Below are positions 1 through 7,079 of a stretch of DNA of 12,225 bases, piece by piece (positions within the stretch are counted from its first letter, which is position 1; each line of letters opens with the position of its first letter). Under the pieces are notes generated by a model that was not told the DNA's origin, made no database searches, and saw only the letters and a program-made list of their open reading frames with translations. The stretch comes from an uncultured Pseudomonadota bacterium (GTDB lineage: Bacteria; Pseudomonadota; Gammaproteobacteria; Burkholderiales; Burkholderiaceae): contig CAMLIZ010000140.1 in assembly GCA_946480245.1 (NCBI GenBank), positions 1 through 12,225 on the forward strand. Direction: 5' to 3'. The position numbers and the translations under genes are program-made.

Positions 1-488
1 CACTGGCGCGCGGCGACGCGCGCGAGACCGTGGGCAAGCTCAAGGCGCGCGCCGCCACGCACGGCTCCGCGGCCGCCGGCGGTGCGATGGCGGGTGCCGT
101 GGCCGGCGCGGCCAGCGGCATCGCGGCCGGGCCGCTCGGCAGCCTGGTCGGCGCGGCGGCCGGGGCGCTGGCGGGCGGCGCTGCGGGTGCGGCCACCGGG
201 CCCGGCGACGACCTGGACACGCGGCCCTTCGAGGCCTTCTGGCGCGTGAACTTCACACAGCGCCCGTATGCGGTGGGTGCGCGCTACGAGGATTTCGAGC
301 CCGCGTACCGCTTCGGCATCCGGCAATACGCGCAGACCGACCACCCGCAGACCTGGGCCGAGGTGCAGGACACGCTGGGCAGCTATTGGCGCCAGCAGCG
401 CGGCGACTCGCCGCTGTCGTGGGAGCAGGCGATGCCCGCGGTGCGCGACGCCTGGGAGCGCATGTACGACCCGTCGCGCTTCGGCTGA
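1..488 (+). CDS. glycine-zipper hypothetical protein (5' end outside window)
   Basis: The frame is open to the left edge, so the true start probably lies upstream; an internal GTG at 30 could begin a 152-residue form. From that GTG, residues about 15-57 are almost only Gly and Ala with small-residue spacing (AGAVAGAASGIAAGPLG), typical of a glycine-zipper segment that packs helices in or against a membrane. The rest (about 60-152) is soluble and rich in aromatic residues and Arg, with FEAFWRVNF, FEPAYRFGIRQYA and a final AWERMYDPSRFG. From memory, this Tyr/Trp-rich pattern (EPAYRYG..., AWERL) recurs in small stress-associated proteins of unknown role in proteobacteria. The function is unknown. 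It ends 19 bp before the stop of the convergent ParA-like gene. Confidence 0.7.
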   Translation, partial: LARGDARETVGKLKARAATHGSAAAGGAMAGAVAGAASGIAAGPLGSLVGAAAGALAGGAAGAATGPGDDLDTRPFEAFWRVNFTQRPYAVGARYEDFEPAYRFGIRQYAQTDHPQTWAEVQDTLGSYWRQQRGDSPLSWEQAMPAVRDAWERMYDPSRFG

Positions 489-503
489 GCGCGCCGTGCG
501 CGC
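489..503. other. GC-only hairpin between convergent genes
   Basis: GCGCGC, loop CGT, GCGCGC fills most of the 19-bp gap between the glycine-zipper gene stop (486-488) and the ParA stop (508-510). It could slow polymerase in both directions, but there is no T tract on either side, and GC-rich inverted repeats arise easily at this base composition. I treat it as a weak bidirectional terminator candidate. Confidence 0.25.
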
Positions 504-507
504 CGCG

Positions 508-1275
508 TCAGGCGCCCAGCGCCTGGTGCAGCGCGACGAATTCCTGCGTGAGCTTGTGGCGCGGCTCCAGGTGGATCATCGGCCGCGCCAGTTCGTGCGA
601 CTCCTTGATCTTCACCGACGCGCTGAGGTAGGGCTGCAGCACCGGCAGCCCTTCGTCCACCAGCTCTTGCACCAGCCGCTGCGGCAGGTTGGCACGCGGC
701 TGGAACTGGTTGACCACGATGCCGCCCACCTGCAGTGCGCGGTTGTGGTCGGCCTGGATCTCCTGCACGTTCTCCAGCAGCGCATACAGGGCGCGGCGCG
801 AGAAGTCGTCGCAGTCGAACGGAATCAGGCAGCGCTCGGCCGCGATCAGTGCCGAGCGGGTGTAGAAGTTGAGCGCCGGCGGCGTGTCGATGTAGATGCG
901 GTCGTAGCTGCTGGCCAGCTCGGCCAGCGCATCACGCAGCTTGTAGATCTTGTAGCGCTGCTCGAGCTTGCCGTGCAGTTCCTCCAGCTCGGGGCTGGAG
1001 GGCATCAGGTGCAGGTGCTCGAACGGCGTCTCGGTGATGAAGTCCTGCACCGGGCGCGCACGCACCACGAAGCGCAAGGTCTGGTCGAAGAAGCCGGCCA
1101 CGCCCTCGGGCTGCGTGTCGGTGGCGTCGCCGAGCAGGTAGCGCGTGCTGTTGCCTTGCGGGTCCAGATCCACCACCAGCGTGCGCAGCCCTTGCTGTGC
1201 GCTGATCGCCGCCAGGTTGCAGGTGATCGTGGACTTGCCCACGCCGCCCTTCTGGTTGAACACCACGTGTCGCAT
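508..1275 (-). CDS. ParA family ATPase (lone, no ParB seen)
   Basis: A 255-residue deviant-Walker ATPase of the ParA/MinD/Soj family, which binds ATP, dimerises and usually positions DNA or protein cargo on the nucleoid. The deviant Walker A is KGGVGKST (residues 9-16, signature Lys9). The switch I region holds [11 protein letters not shown] (34-44). Walker B is YIDTPP (129-133), with Asp130. The C-terminal part carries VVNQFQPRA and [17 protein letters not shown], as in chromosomal Soj-like proteins. There is no N-terminal HTH, so this is the short type. The ATG at 1275 is set by a good Shine-Dalgarno (AAGGAA, 1281-1286) five bases upstream. No ParB-like gene or parS-like repeat cluster lies beside it; the neighbours are a glycine-zipper protein and a methyltransferase. 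Family assignment is firm; the cargo is unknown. Confidence 0.93.
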   Translation of the reverse strand: MRHVVFNQKGGVGKSTITCNLAAISAQQGLRTLVVDLDPQGNSTRYLLGDATDTQPEGVAGFFDQTLRFVVRARPVQDFITETPFEHLHLMPSSPELEELHGKLEQRYKIYKLRDALAELASSYDRIYIDTPPALNFYTRSALIAAERCLIPFDCDDFSRRALYALLENVQEIQADHNRALQVGGIVVNQFQPRANLPQRLVQELVDEGLPVLQPYLSASVKIKESHELARPMIHLEPRHKLTQEFVALHQALGA

Positions 1276-1328
1276 GCCGCTTCCTTCACTGCCGGAAAGC
1301 GGTCATTGTGCACTGCAATATGCAGCTG

Positions 1329-2144
1329 TCAGCGGGGTACGGCGATCACGTGCGCCTGAATCTTGCCGTCCACTTCACCGGGCCCGAAGCGTTGCGCCAT
1401 GGCGGCGGCGCAGACGGCTGTGGCCTGCGCCAGATCGCCGCCGCGTGCCTCGATCTCGTTGCGCAATGGCGTGCCCTCGCAGTAGGCGAATGCGGCTGCC
1501 TGCGCCGATGCGGCGCGGCTGCGCGCCGTGACGGTGTCGATCTGCGGCGGCGCGTCGAAGCCCGCGCGCTGCAGGTCGGCCGCGATGGCGGCCTTGTCGA
1601 AATAGCCGTGCGGCGTGCGCGGCATGAAGCGCGGCGGGTCGTCGGGGAACAGCGTGGCCAGCGCCTGCGTCGCCACGTCTGCGAACTCGTTGTCCTCCAC
1701 CCGGTCCCACACATTGAACAGCCACGTGCCGCCGGGGCGCAGCACCCGGCGCACTTCGGCGAAGGCGTGCGCCCGGTCGGGAAAGAACATCGCGCCGAAC
1801 TGGCACACGACGAGGTCCATGCTGGCGTCGTCGAACGGCAGCTCCATCGCGTCGGCGTGCAGCCACCGCACCGGCCGCGGGGTGCCTACGGCGGCGGCAC
1901 GCGCGAGCATCGGCGGGTTCAGGTCGGTGGCGGTCAGCTGCGTGGATTCGGGCAGCGCGCGTGCAAGGGCCCGTGTCAGCGCCCCGGTGCCGGCGGCGGT
2001 TTCCAGCACGCGCGCCGGCGCCATGCGCAGCGCGCGCTGCGCCAGATCGTCGGCATAAGCCTGGAAGATCAAAGGCACGAGCAGGGTGTCGTAGAGCTCG
2101 GGGATCGAGCCGGCAAACCGGGTGTCGGATGCGATGGCGTCCAT
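1329..2144 (-). CDS. class I SAM-dependent methyltransferase
   Basis: A 271-residue Rossmann-type methyltransferase of the UbiE/Methyltransf_11 kind. Motif I is VLETAAGTGALT (47-58). The acidic end of beta-2 is ATDLNPP (Asp74), followed by HADAMELPFDD (97-106). Motif IV is DLVVCQFGAMFF, and the post-motif VRRVLRPGGTWLFNVWD (131-147) is typical of small-molecule methyltransferases. The substrate cannot be told from the sequence. The start is taken at 2144 because an AGGAGG (2150-2155) sits five bases upstream. The frame stays open far beyond, but those extra residues are Arg/Pro/Ala-rich and antisense to the neighbouring amidohydrolase. It is divergent from that amidohydrolase across 83 bp, so the two may share control. 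Confidence 0.92.
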   Translation of the reverse strand: MDAIASDTRFAGSIPELYDTLLVPLIFQAYADDLAQRALRMAPARVLETAAGTGALTRALARALPESTQLTATDLNPPMLARAAAVGTPRPVRWLHADAMELPFDDASMDLVVCQFGAMFFPDRAHAFAEVRRVLRPGGTWLFNVWDRVEDNEFADVATQALATLFPDDPPRFMPRTPHGYFDKAAIAADLQRAGFDAPPQIDTVTARSRAASAQAAAFAYCEGTPLRNEIEARGGDLAQATAVCAAAMAQRFGPGEVDGKIQAHVIAVPR

Positions 2145-2149
2145 GCGGG

Positions 2150-2155
2150 CCTCCT
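2150..2155 (-). promoter_or_regulatory. Shine-Dalgarno setting the methyltransferase start
   Basis: AGGAGG on the minus strand, five bases before the ATG at 2144. It decides between this start and upstream in-frame ATGs such as the one at 2172-2174. Confidence 0.75.
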
Positions 2156-2193
2156 CGTGGCGGGGTGGCGGCATTGTGAGGCGGCGCGCCTCG

Positions 2194-2227
2194 TATGCTG
2201 CGGCAATCCCCGCTGCCCGGAGGGCCG
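2194..2227 (+). promoter_or_regulatory. candidate -10 and leader of the HDAC-like gene
   Basis: TATGCT (2194-2199) is a plausible -10 hexamer inside the 83-bp divergent gap. A start near 2206 would leave a leader of about 22 bases containing GGAGGG (2219-2224), three bases before the ATG at 2228. The best -35 partner (TTGTGA, 2174-2179) is only 14 bp away, so the promoter call is tentative. The ribosome site is solid and argues against the upstream in-frame ATG at 2195. Confidence 0.35.
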
Positions 2228-3271
2228 ATGCTGATCTTCCAGAACCCGCTTCACGCTGCGCACGAAGGCCGGCACGAGATGTACCGCGGCCGCCTCGTGC
2301 CGTGCCATGAGACGCCGGCCCGGCTGGCTTACGTGCTGGACGAACTGCGCCGCCGCCCGGTGGGCGAGCTGCGTGAGCCCGGCGAGGTGGACGCGGCGCT
2401 GCTGGCCCGCGTGCACAGCGCCCGCTACCTCGAGTTCCTGGCCGGTGCGTGGCACGAATGGGTGGCGCTCGACCCGGCCAATGCCGCGCTGGACGTGCTG
2501 CCATCGGTGTGGCCGGTGCGCGGCTTTCGCGCCGACGTGCTGCCCGACAGCTTTGCCGCCCGCGTGGGGCTGTTCTCGTTCGACGCCGGCACGCCGTTGA
2601 CCGCTGGCACCTGGCGCGCCGCCTGTGCCGGCGCGGCCTGCGCGATCGATGCGGCACGCGTGGTGGGCGCGGGCCGCACACGGGTGGCGATGGCGCTCAC
2701 GCGGCCGCCGGGCCATCACGCCGGGGCGGATTTCTTCGGCGGCTACTGCTTCCTCAACAACGCGGCGCTGGCGGCGCAATGCCTGCGCGAGCACGGCGCC
2801 GGGCGCGTGGCGGTGCTCGACGTGGACTACCACCACGGCAATGGCACGCAAAGCATCTTCTACGAGCGCGACGACGTGCTCACCGTGTCGATCCATGGCG
2901 ACCCGCGCACCGAATACCCGTTCTTCCTCGGCCATGCGGACGAGCGCGGGCAAGGCCCCGGCGCCGGCTTCAACCTGAACCTGCCGCTGCCCGCGGGCAG
3001 CGCAGCCGAACCGTGGTTCGACGCGCTGCGGCATGCGCTGGCCGAGGTGCAGCGCGTGCGCGCCGACGCGCTGGTGGTGGCGCTCGGCGTGGACACCTTC
3101 GAGGGCGACCCGATCTCGCGCTTCGCGCTGCGCAGCGCCGACTACGTGCGCATCGGCCAGCGCATCGCCGAGGCCGGGCTGCCGACGGTGTTCACGCTGG
3201 AAGGCGGCTATGCGGTCGCCGAGGTCGGCGTGAACGTGGTCAACGTGCTGGAAGGTTTTCGCGACGCTTAA
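2228..3271 (+). CDS. histone deacetylase family / acetylpolyamine amidohydrolase
   Basis: A 347-residue arginase/HDAC-fold zinc hydrolase, most like bacterial acetylpolyamine amidohydrolases, which deacetylate acetylputrescine, acetylcadaverine and similar molecules in the cytosol. The charge-relay pair is in [20 protein letters not shown] (His163, His164). Zinc ligands are Asp200 and His202 in [11 protein letters not shown] and Asp289 in GVDTFEGDP. The catalytic Tyr328 is in LEGGY. All are offset by exactly five from the Mycoplana ramosa enzyme as I recall its numbering (H158/H159, D195/H197/D284, Y323), and the length is about the same (341). The Tyr-bearing class II-like LEGGY and the extra segment near 82-100 also fit that subfamily. 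The start at 2228 rests on a GGAGGG just upstream. It is divergent from a methyltransferase and ends in TTAA shared with the convergent protease-like gene. The exact acetyl substrate is inferred. Confidence 0.93.
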   Translation: MLIFQNPLHAAHEGRHEMYRGRLVPCHETPARLAYVLDELRRRPVGELREPGEVDAALLARVHSARYLEFLAGAWHEWVALDPANAALDVLPSVWPVRGFRADVLPDSFAARVGLFSFDAGTPLTAGTWRAACAGAACAIDAARVVGAGRTRVAMALTRPPGHHAGADFFGGYCFLNNAALAAQCLREHGAGRVAVLDVDYHHGNGTQSIFYERDDVLTVSIHGDPRTEYPFFLGHADERGQGPGAGFNLNLPLPAGSAAEPWFDALRHALAEVQRVRADALVVALGVDTFEGDPISRFALRSADYVRIGQRIAEAGLPTVFTLEGGYAVAEVGVNVVNVLEGFRDA

Positions 3272-4266
3272 GCGCGGGCCCCGGCGAAGGCGGTGGGGCG
3301 CTGCAGCGTGGGCAGCACGGCGGCCAGCCGGCGCCGCACTTCGTCGGCCGGCAGCGCCGCCATCTCGGCGGGCGAGAGCGCTTCGCCGATTCGGCGCGCG
3401 GCCAGCAGGCCGACGTAGTAGCCGGCACGTGCGGGCCACTCGCCCTTCCACCCGGCCGAGAAGAACGCGTTCAGGTCGGCCTCCTCGGTGGAGTCGAGGC
3501 GCGCGATCAGCGCCGCCACCACGCGCGGCATCGCGGCCGGCCCGCCGCGCAGCAGCGCGTCGTCGTCCAGCAGCACATGGCGCAAGGCGGCCTGCGTGTT
3601 CAGGCGCTCGCTCACGTAGGTGGCGGTGCCTTCGATCCACAGCGCGGCGTACACGGGGGGCTTGGCATCGAGGCTGAGCGCCGCGTTCTTCTGCGCCTGG
3701 TAGCAGTGGAAGATCTCGTGTGCCATCAGCACGCCCAGGTCGGCGTCGGCGCCATGGAAATGCACGATGCCGTCGGCGCCGAAATACAGCGGCAGCGTGC
3801 GGCCGACGGGCTCCAGGTGCGCGTCGAAGTGAAACAGCGACGGCATCAGCAGCACCGGCGACGCGCCGGCATCGAAGTCGGAAAAGGCGTGCTGGAAGCG
3901 TTGCAGGTGGCGCGCGTAGTCGCGCGCAAAGCGCCGGTGCAGCGTGCGCACCGCCAGCGCAATGGCGTCGAAGGCCGGCAGCCAGCGCTGCACGCCGTCG
4001 GCCGAGAGCGGCCGGAAGCCGGCGCGCTCGTACACCCCGGCGTGCGGCGCGAAGAAGCGCTCGAGCAGTTGCGGCACGCGCTGCGCGCTGTCGAGGTGGC
4101 GGCCGGCGTCGTAGGCGTGCCAGAACGCGGGCATCAGGTCATTGGCGTCGTCGTCGGCCGCCGATGCGAGCGCGGGTGCGAGCGAGGGTGCGAGCGAGGG
4201 TGCGAGCGCCAGGGCCGGCAAGGCAGCCAGCAGGCGGCGGCGGTGAAGGGGGGCCACGGGGTGCAT
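3268..4266 (-). CDS. secreted HEXXH metalloprotease-like protein
   Basis: A 332-residue exported protein with a gluzincin-like zinc site: HEIFH (183-187) on a helix, followed by [11 protein letters not shown] with Glu212 as the likely third ligand, 25 residues after the motif. This helix-plus-Glu layout matches putative Zn-dependent proteases of the DUF2268 kind, but I cannot name the family with certainty. The N-terminus is a signal peptide: RRR at 9-11, then a hydrophobic run built of Leu-Ala-Pro-Ser repeats ending ALASA (33-37), where cleavage is likely. The RRRLL start could suit Tat as well as Sec. The signal region is encoded by 12-bp DNA repeats (4165-4208). No clear Shine-Dalgarno precedes the ATG at 4266; the start is chosen because it gives the whole signal peptide. 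It converges with the HDAC-like gene. The substrate is unknown. Confidence 0.78.
   Translation of the reverse strand: MHPVAPLHRRRLLAALPALALAPSLAPSLAPALASAADDDANDLMPAFWHAYDAGRHLDSAQRVPQLLERFFAPHAGVYERAGFRPLSADGVQRWLPAFDAIALAVRTLHRRFARDYARHLQRFQHAFSDFDAGASPVLLMPSLFHFDAHLEPVGRTLPLYFGADGIVHFHGADADLGVLMAHEIFHCYQAQKNAALSLDAKPPVYAALWIEGTATYVSERLNTQAALRHVLLDDDALLRGGPAAMPRVVAALIARLDSTEEADLNAFFSAGWKGEWPARAGYYVGLLAARRIGEALSPAEMAALPADEVRRRLAAVLPTLQRPTAFAGARA
4165..4208 (+). repeat. 12-bp tandem repeat in a signal-peptide coding region
   Basis: The unit TGCGAGCGAGGG occurs exactly at 4177-4188 and 4189-4200. A one-mismatch copy (TGCGAGCGCGGG) lies at 4165-4176, and the first eight bases recur at 4201-4208. 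Read on the minus strand, each unit adds Pro-(Ser/Ala)-Leu-Ala to the hydrophobic core of the metalloprotease signal peptide. A gain or loss of one unit keeps the frame and changes the core length by four residues. Confidence 0.85.
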
Positions 4267-4339
4267 GGGTGTGCGGCTGAGCGAGCGCCGATGGTAGGCG
4301 CTGCGGGTTTGTCGCGGGCCGGCCGACCCGATGCGTCGC

Positions 4340-4353
4340 TATGCTTTGCGCCC
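4340..4353 (+). promoter_or_regulatory. possible -10 directly before upp (leaderless-type start)
   Basis: TATGCT (4340-4345) ends eight bases before the upp ATG at 4354, and there is no Shine-Dalgarno between them. If it is a real -10, transcription would begin at or next to the start codon. No convincing -35 is seen at 16-18 bp, so this is only suggestive. Confidence 0.25.
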
Positions 4354-4992
4354 ATGAGCGCCCCGCCCGTCGTGCACCACATCACCCATCCGCTGATCCA
4401 GCACAAGCTCACGTTGATGCGCGAGAAGAGCCGCAGCACCAACAGCTTCCGGCGCCTGCTGGGCGAGATCAGCATGCTGATGGCCTACGAGGTGACGCGC
4501 GACATGCCCACCTCGATGATCGAGATCGAGACGCCGCTCGAGAAGATGATGAGCCCGGTGATCGACGGCAAGAAGACCGTGTTCGTGAGCATCATGCGCG
4601 CGGGCGCCGGCTTTCTCGACGGCATGCTCAACGTGGTGCCCGGCGCGCGCATCGGCCACATCGGGCTGTACCGCGACCCGAAGACGCTGGTGGCGGTGGA
4701 GTACTACTTCAAGATGCCGGCCGACATGCACGAGCGCGACGCCATCGTGCTCGACCCGATGCTGGCCACCGGCAATTCCGCGGTGGCCGCGGTGGACCGG
4801 CTGAAGGAGACCAACCCGAAGTCGATCCGTTTCGTGTGCCTGCTGGCCGCGCCCGAGGGGCTGGCGCACTTCCAGCAGGCGCATCCGGATGTGCCGGTGT
4901 ACGTGGCGGCCATCGACCGCCAGCTCGACGAGCACGGCTACATCGTGCCCGGCCTGGGCGACGCGGGCGACCGCATCTTCGGCACCAAGTAG
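4354..4992 (+). CDS. upp: uracil phosphoribosyltransferase
   Basis: A 212-residue type I phosphoribosyltransferase, which makes UMP from uracil and PRPP in pyrimidine salvage. The N-terminal [18 protein letters not shown] (8-25) and the [20 protein letters not shown] stretch (27-46) are hallmarks of Upp. The Arg-bearing [13 protein letters not shown] (79-91) is typical. The PRPP loop is [11 protein letters not shown] (133-143), and the uracil-recognising C-terminus is [17 protein letters not shown] (196-212). Length matches E. coli Upp (208). The ATG at 4354 is the only start that fits family length, although it lacks a Shine-Dalgarno. The last 55 bp are also coding on the other strand for the end of the LysR gene. 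A CodA-type deaminase gene further along would supply its substrate, but it is not adjacent. Confidence 0.97.
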   Translation: MSAPPVVHHITHPLIQHKLTLMREKSRSTNSFRRLLGEISMLMAYEVTRDMPTSMIEIETPLEKMMSPVIDGKKTVFVSIMRAGAGFLDGMLNVVPGARIGHIGLYRDPKTLVAVEYYFKMPADMHERDAIVLDPMLATGNSAVAAVDRLKETNPKSIRFVCLLAAPEGLAHFQQAHPDVPVYVAAIDRQLDEHGYIVPGLGDAGDRIFGTK

Positions 4993-5906
4993 CTGCTGCC
5001 GCGCGCCAGCGCGTGCTGCAGGAACGCCTGCAGCGCGGGCGTGGGCTGCTTGTCGCGATGGACCACGATGTGGCAATCGCGTGCCAGCGCCGGCAGTTCG
5101 GCGCGCACGCGCCGCAACCGGCCCGCCTCCAGCAGGTCGCGCACCACCCAGTGCGACAGGCACGCCACGCCCATGCCCTCCGCGGCCGCGTGCTTGATCG
5201 CCTCCGAGCTGCCCAGCTCGATGCTGCGCGCATAAGCGGTCAGATGCGGCAGCAGCAACTGGTCGGTGCTCTCGCGCGTGCCGGACCCGCTTTCGCGCAG
5301 CAGCCACACGGCGTCGCGCAGGCGCTGCACCGGCACACGGCCGCGTGCCCGCGCGAACGGGCTGTGCGGCGCGGCAACCACCACCATCTCGTCGTGCAGC
5401 CAGCGGGTCACCGCCAGTGCGGCGCCATGCGCGGGCCCCTCGACCAGGCCCACGTCGAGCTCGAAGGCGGCCACGGCCGCGCAGATCGCGCCCGTGTTGC
5501 CGATCGTCGCCTTCGAATGCCACGCGGGATGGGCGGCCGGGTCGTGGGCGTGCAAGTAGCTGTGCAGCAGGCGCGGCAGCACGTAGTTGCCGATGGTGGT
5601 GCTGGCGCCGATGCGCAGTGCCTGTGCCTGCAGCGCGTGGCTGCGCGGCATCTGTTCGATGCCGGCGGCGCCGTCGAGCAGCGCCAGCGCCGGCGGCAGC
5701 AGTGCCCGCCCGTTGTCGTTGAGGAGCAGCCGCTTGCCCGAGCGCTCGAACAGCCGCAGCCCCAGCAGGCGTTCCAGCTCGTTCAGCGCGGCGCTGGTGG
5801 CCGACTGCGACAGTGCGATCTCGTCGGCAGCCGCGGTGGTGCTGCCACGCCGCGCCACGGCAGCAAAGATCTGCAGCTGGCGCAGCGTGAGGTGCGGAGA
5901 AGGCAT
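4938..5906 (-). CDS. LysR family transcriptional regulator (YeiE-like position)
   Basis: A 322-residue LysR-type regulator. The N-terminal winged HTH (about 5-63) has [19 protein letters not shown], then [20 protein letters not shown], and [13 protein letters not shown]. The effector-binding domain follows, beginning [15 protein letters not shown] (about 97-111) and including [14 protein letters not shown] and the late [16 protein letters not shown]. Its divergent neighbour is a YeiH-family exporter, the arrangement seen for yeiE/yeiH in enterobacteria, so it most likely controls that gene and may sense sulfite or a related anion. The final 18 codons (GSSYLVPKM... to the TAG at 4938) lie antisense inside upp. 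LysR proteins commonly end around the FLQHAL that precedes them, so the tail may be an extension after loss of an older stop. The start ATG at 5906 has no strong Shine-Dalgarno. Confidence 0.93.
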   Translation of the reverse strand: MPSPHLTLRQLQIFAAVARRGSTTAAADEIALSQSATSAALNELERLLGLRLFERSGKRLLLNDNGRALLPPALALLDGAAGIEQMPRSHALQAQALRIGASTTIGNYVLPRLLHSYLHAHDPAAHPAWHSKATIGNTGAICAAVAAFELDVGLVEGPAHGAALAVTRWLHDEMVVVAAPHSPFARARGRVPVQRLRDAVWLLRESGSGTRESTDQLLLPHLTAYARSIELGSSEAIKHAAAEGMGVACLSHWVVRDLLEAGRLRRVRAELPALARDCHIVVHRDKQPTPALQAFLQHALARGSSYLVPKMRSPASPRPGTM

Positions 5907-5923
5907 GCGTGCGATCTATCGAC

Positions 5924-5952
5924 TGAATCGGTTCATCTTACGCATATTACGC
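5924..5952. promoter_or_regulatory. candidate LysR operator in the divergent gap
   Basis: The 105-bp gap between the LysR and yeiH starts is notably A/T-richer than its surroundings. It holds TGAA-TCGG-TTCA (5924-5935), a perfect 4+4 inverted repeat close to the T-N11-A LysR pattern. TTACGC is repeated directly at 5938-5943 and 5947-5952, one helical turn apart. On the plus strand TTGGAC (5954-5959), an 18-bp spacer and TACATT (5978-5983) could be the yeiH promoter. Confidence 0.35.
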
Positions 5953-6011
5953 GTTGGACGGGTCGATTGCGGATCCCTACATTGCGCTCCATTCCCACCC
6001 CGGTTGCCGCC

Positions 6012-7079
6012 ATGCCCCCCGTCTCTCCCGCTGTCGCTCGCCTGCCCACCCCGCCCTGGGCGCTGGGGCCGGGCCTTGCGCTGTGTGCGCTGCTGGCCGT
6101 GGCGGGCATCGCGCTGGGGCATGTTCCCTGGCTGCAGTCATTGGGGCTGGGGCCGCTCACGCTGGCCATCGGCCTGGGCCTGGTGGTGGGCCACCTGCTG
6201 CCGGGCGCGGCATCCGCCGCATGCGAGCCGGGTGTGGGCCTGTCGAAGCAGACGCTGCTGCGCCTGGGCGTGGTGCTCTACGGGCTGCGCCTCACGCTCG
6301 CCGACGTGGGCCACATCGGCCTGGCCGGCGTGGCGATCGACGCAGCGGTGCTGGGCAGCACCTTCGCGCTCGCCTGCGTCGCCGGCGTGCGCTGGTTCGG
6401 CCTGCCGTGGCAGAGCGCGGTGCTGATCGGTGCCGGCTCCTCCATCTGCGGTGCGGCGGCCGTGATGGCCACCGAGCCGGTGGTGCGCGCGCGCAGCGAG
6501 CAAGTGAGCGTGGCGGTGGCCTGCGTGGTGCTGTTCGGCACCCTGGCCACGCTGGCCTATCCGCTGCTGTTCCGGCTCGACGCACGCTGGCATTTGCTGG
6601 CCGGCAGCGCGCGCGCCCTCGGCGTGTACAGCGGCTCGACGATCCACGAACTGGCCCAGGTGGTGGCGGCGGCGCGCGCGGCCGGCGCCGAGGCGGCGGA
6701 CGCCGCCGTGATCACGAAGATGGTGCGCGTGATGATGCTGGCGCCGTTCCTGCTCGCGCTGTCGGCCTGGGTCGCGCGCCGCTTGCCCGGGCAACCCGGC
6801 GCGCGCCCGCGGCCCACCGTGCCGGGCTTCGTGCTGGCGTTCGTGGCTGTGGTGGTGCTCAACTCCGCGCTGGCCGTGCCGCCGGCCTGGCGTGCCGCAG
6901 CCGACAGCGTCACCACCTTGCTGCTCGCGATGGCGATGGGCGCGCTGGGCGTGGCCACGCGCTGGGCCGCGCTGCGTCGCGCCGGTGCGCGGCCGCTGTT
7001 GCTCGGTGCCCTGCTGGCCGTGTGGTTGATGACCGGCGGCGCGGCCATCAATCACTGGCTCGGCGGCGCGCTGGCCTGA
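6012..7079 (+). CDS. yeiH: YeiH/YadS-type putative sulfate exporter family membrane protein
   Basis: A 355-residue polytopic inner-membrane protein of the UPF0324/Cons_hypoth698 family, annotated as putative sulfate exporters. About ten hydrophobic segments are visible, beginning at roughly 17-38, 44-66, 81-98, 104-126, 136-152, 166-187, 236-258, 270-290, 298-316 and 328-345. Family signatures are present: LRLGVVLYGLRLTLADV (83-99), LIGAGSSICGAAAVMA (138-153), GVYSGSTIHELAQVVAA (204-220) and TKMVRVMMLAPFLL (235-248). Transport has been inferred for the family rather than shown for this protein. The divergent LysR gene suggests induction by sulfite or another sulfur compound. The ATG at 6012 gives family length. 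The last 32 bp overlap the end of the convergent GlxA-like gene. Confidence 0.93.
   Translation: MPPVSPAVARLPTPPWALGPGLALCALLAVAGIALGHVPWLQSLGLGPLTLAIGLGLVVGHLLPGAASAACEPGVGLSKQTLLRLGVVLYGLRLTLADVGHIGLAGVAIDAAVLGSTFALACVAGVRWFGLPWQSAVLIGAGSSICGAAAVMATEPVVRARSEQVSVAVACVVLFGTLATLAYPLLFRLDARWHLLAGSARALGVYSGSTIHELAQVVAAARAAGAEAADAAVITKMVRVMMLAPFLLALSAWVARRLPGQPGARPRPTVPGFVLAFVAVVVLNSALAVPPAWRAAADSVTTLLLAMAMGALGVATRWAALRRAGARPLLLGALLAVWLMTGGAAINHWLGGALA

Noticed and set aside
268..1359. A 363-codon plus-strand frame opposite parA
   Set aside because: It is an antisense shadow: the composition is Arg/Val/Leu/Gln/His-rich without motifs, whereas the minus strand has all ParA motifs.
2069..3640. A 523-codon minus-strand open frame across the HDAC-like gene
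   Set aside because: The translation is Arg/Ala/His-rich low-complexity with no family motif. It is antisense to the well-supported amidohydrolase and the metalloprotease-like gene.
2449..4353. A long in-frame plus-strand extension upstream of upp
   Set aside because: Upp is 208-212 residues in its family. The extension is Arg/Gly/Ala-rich and overlaps two real genes in other frames, a usual effect of high GC.
4341..6011. A long plus-strand extension upstream of yeiH
   Set aside because: It reads through upp and antisense to the LysR gene with shadow-type composition. YeiH-family proteins begin near the ATG at 6012.
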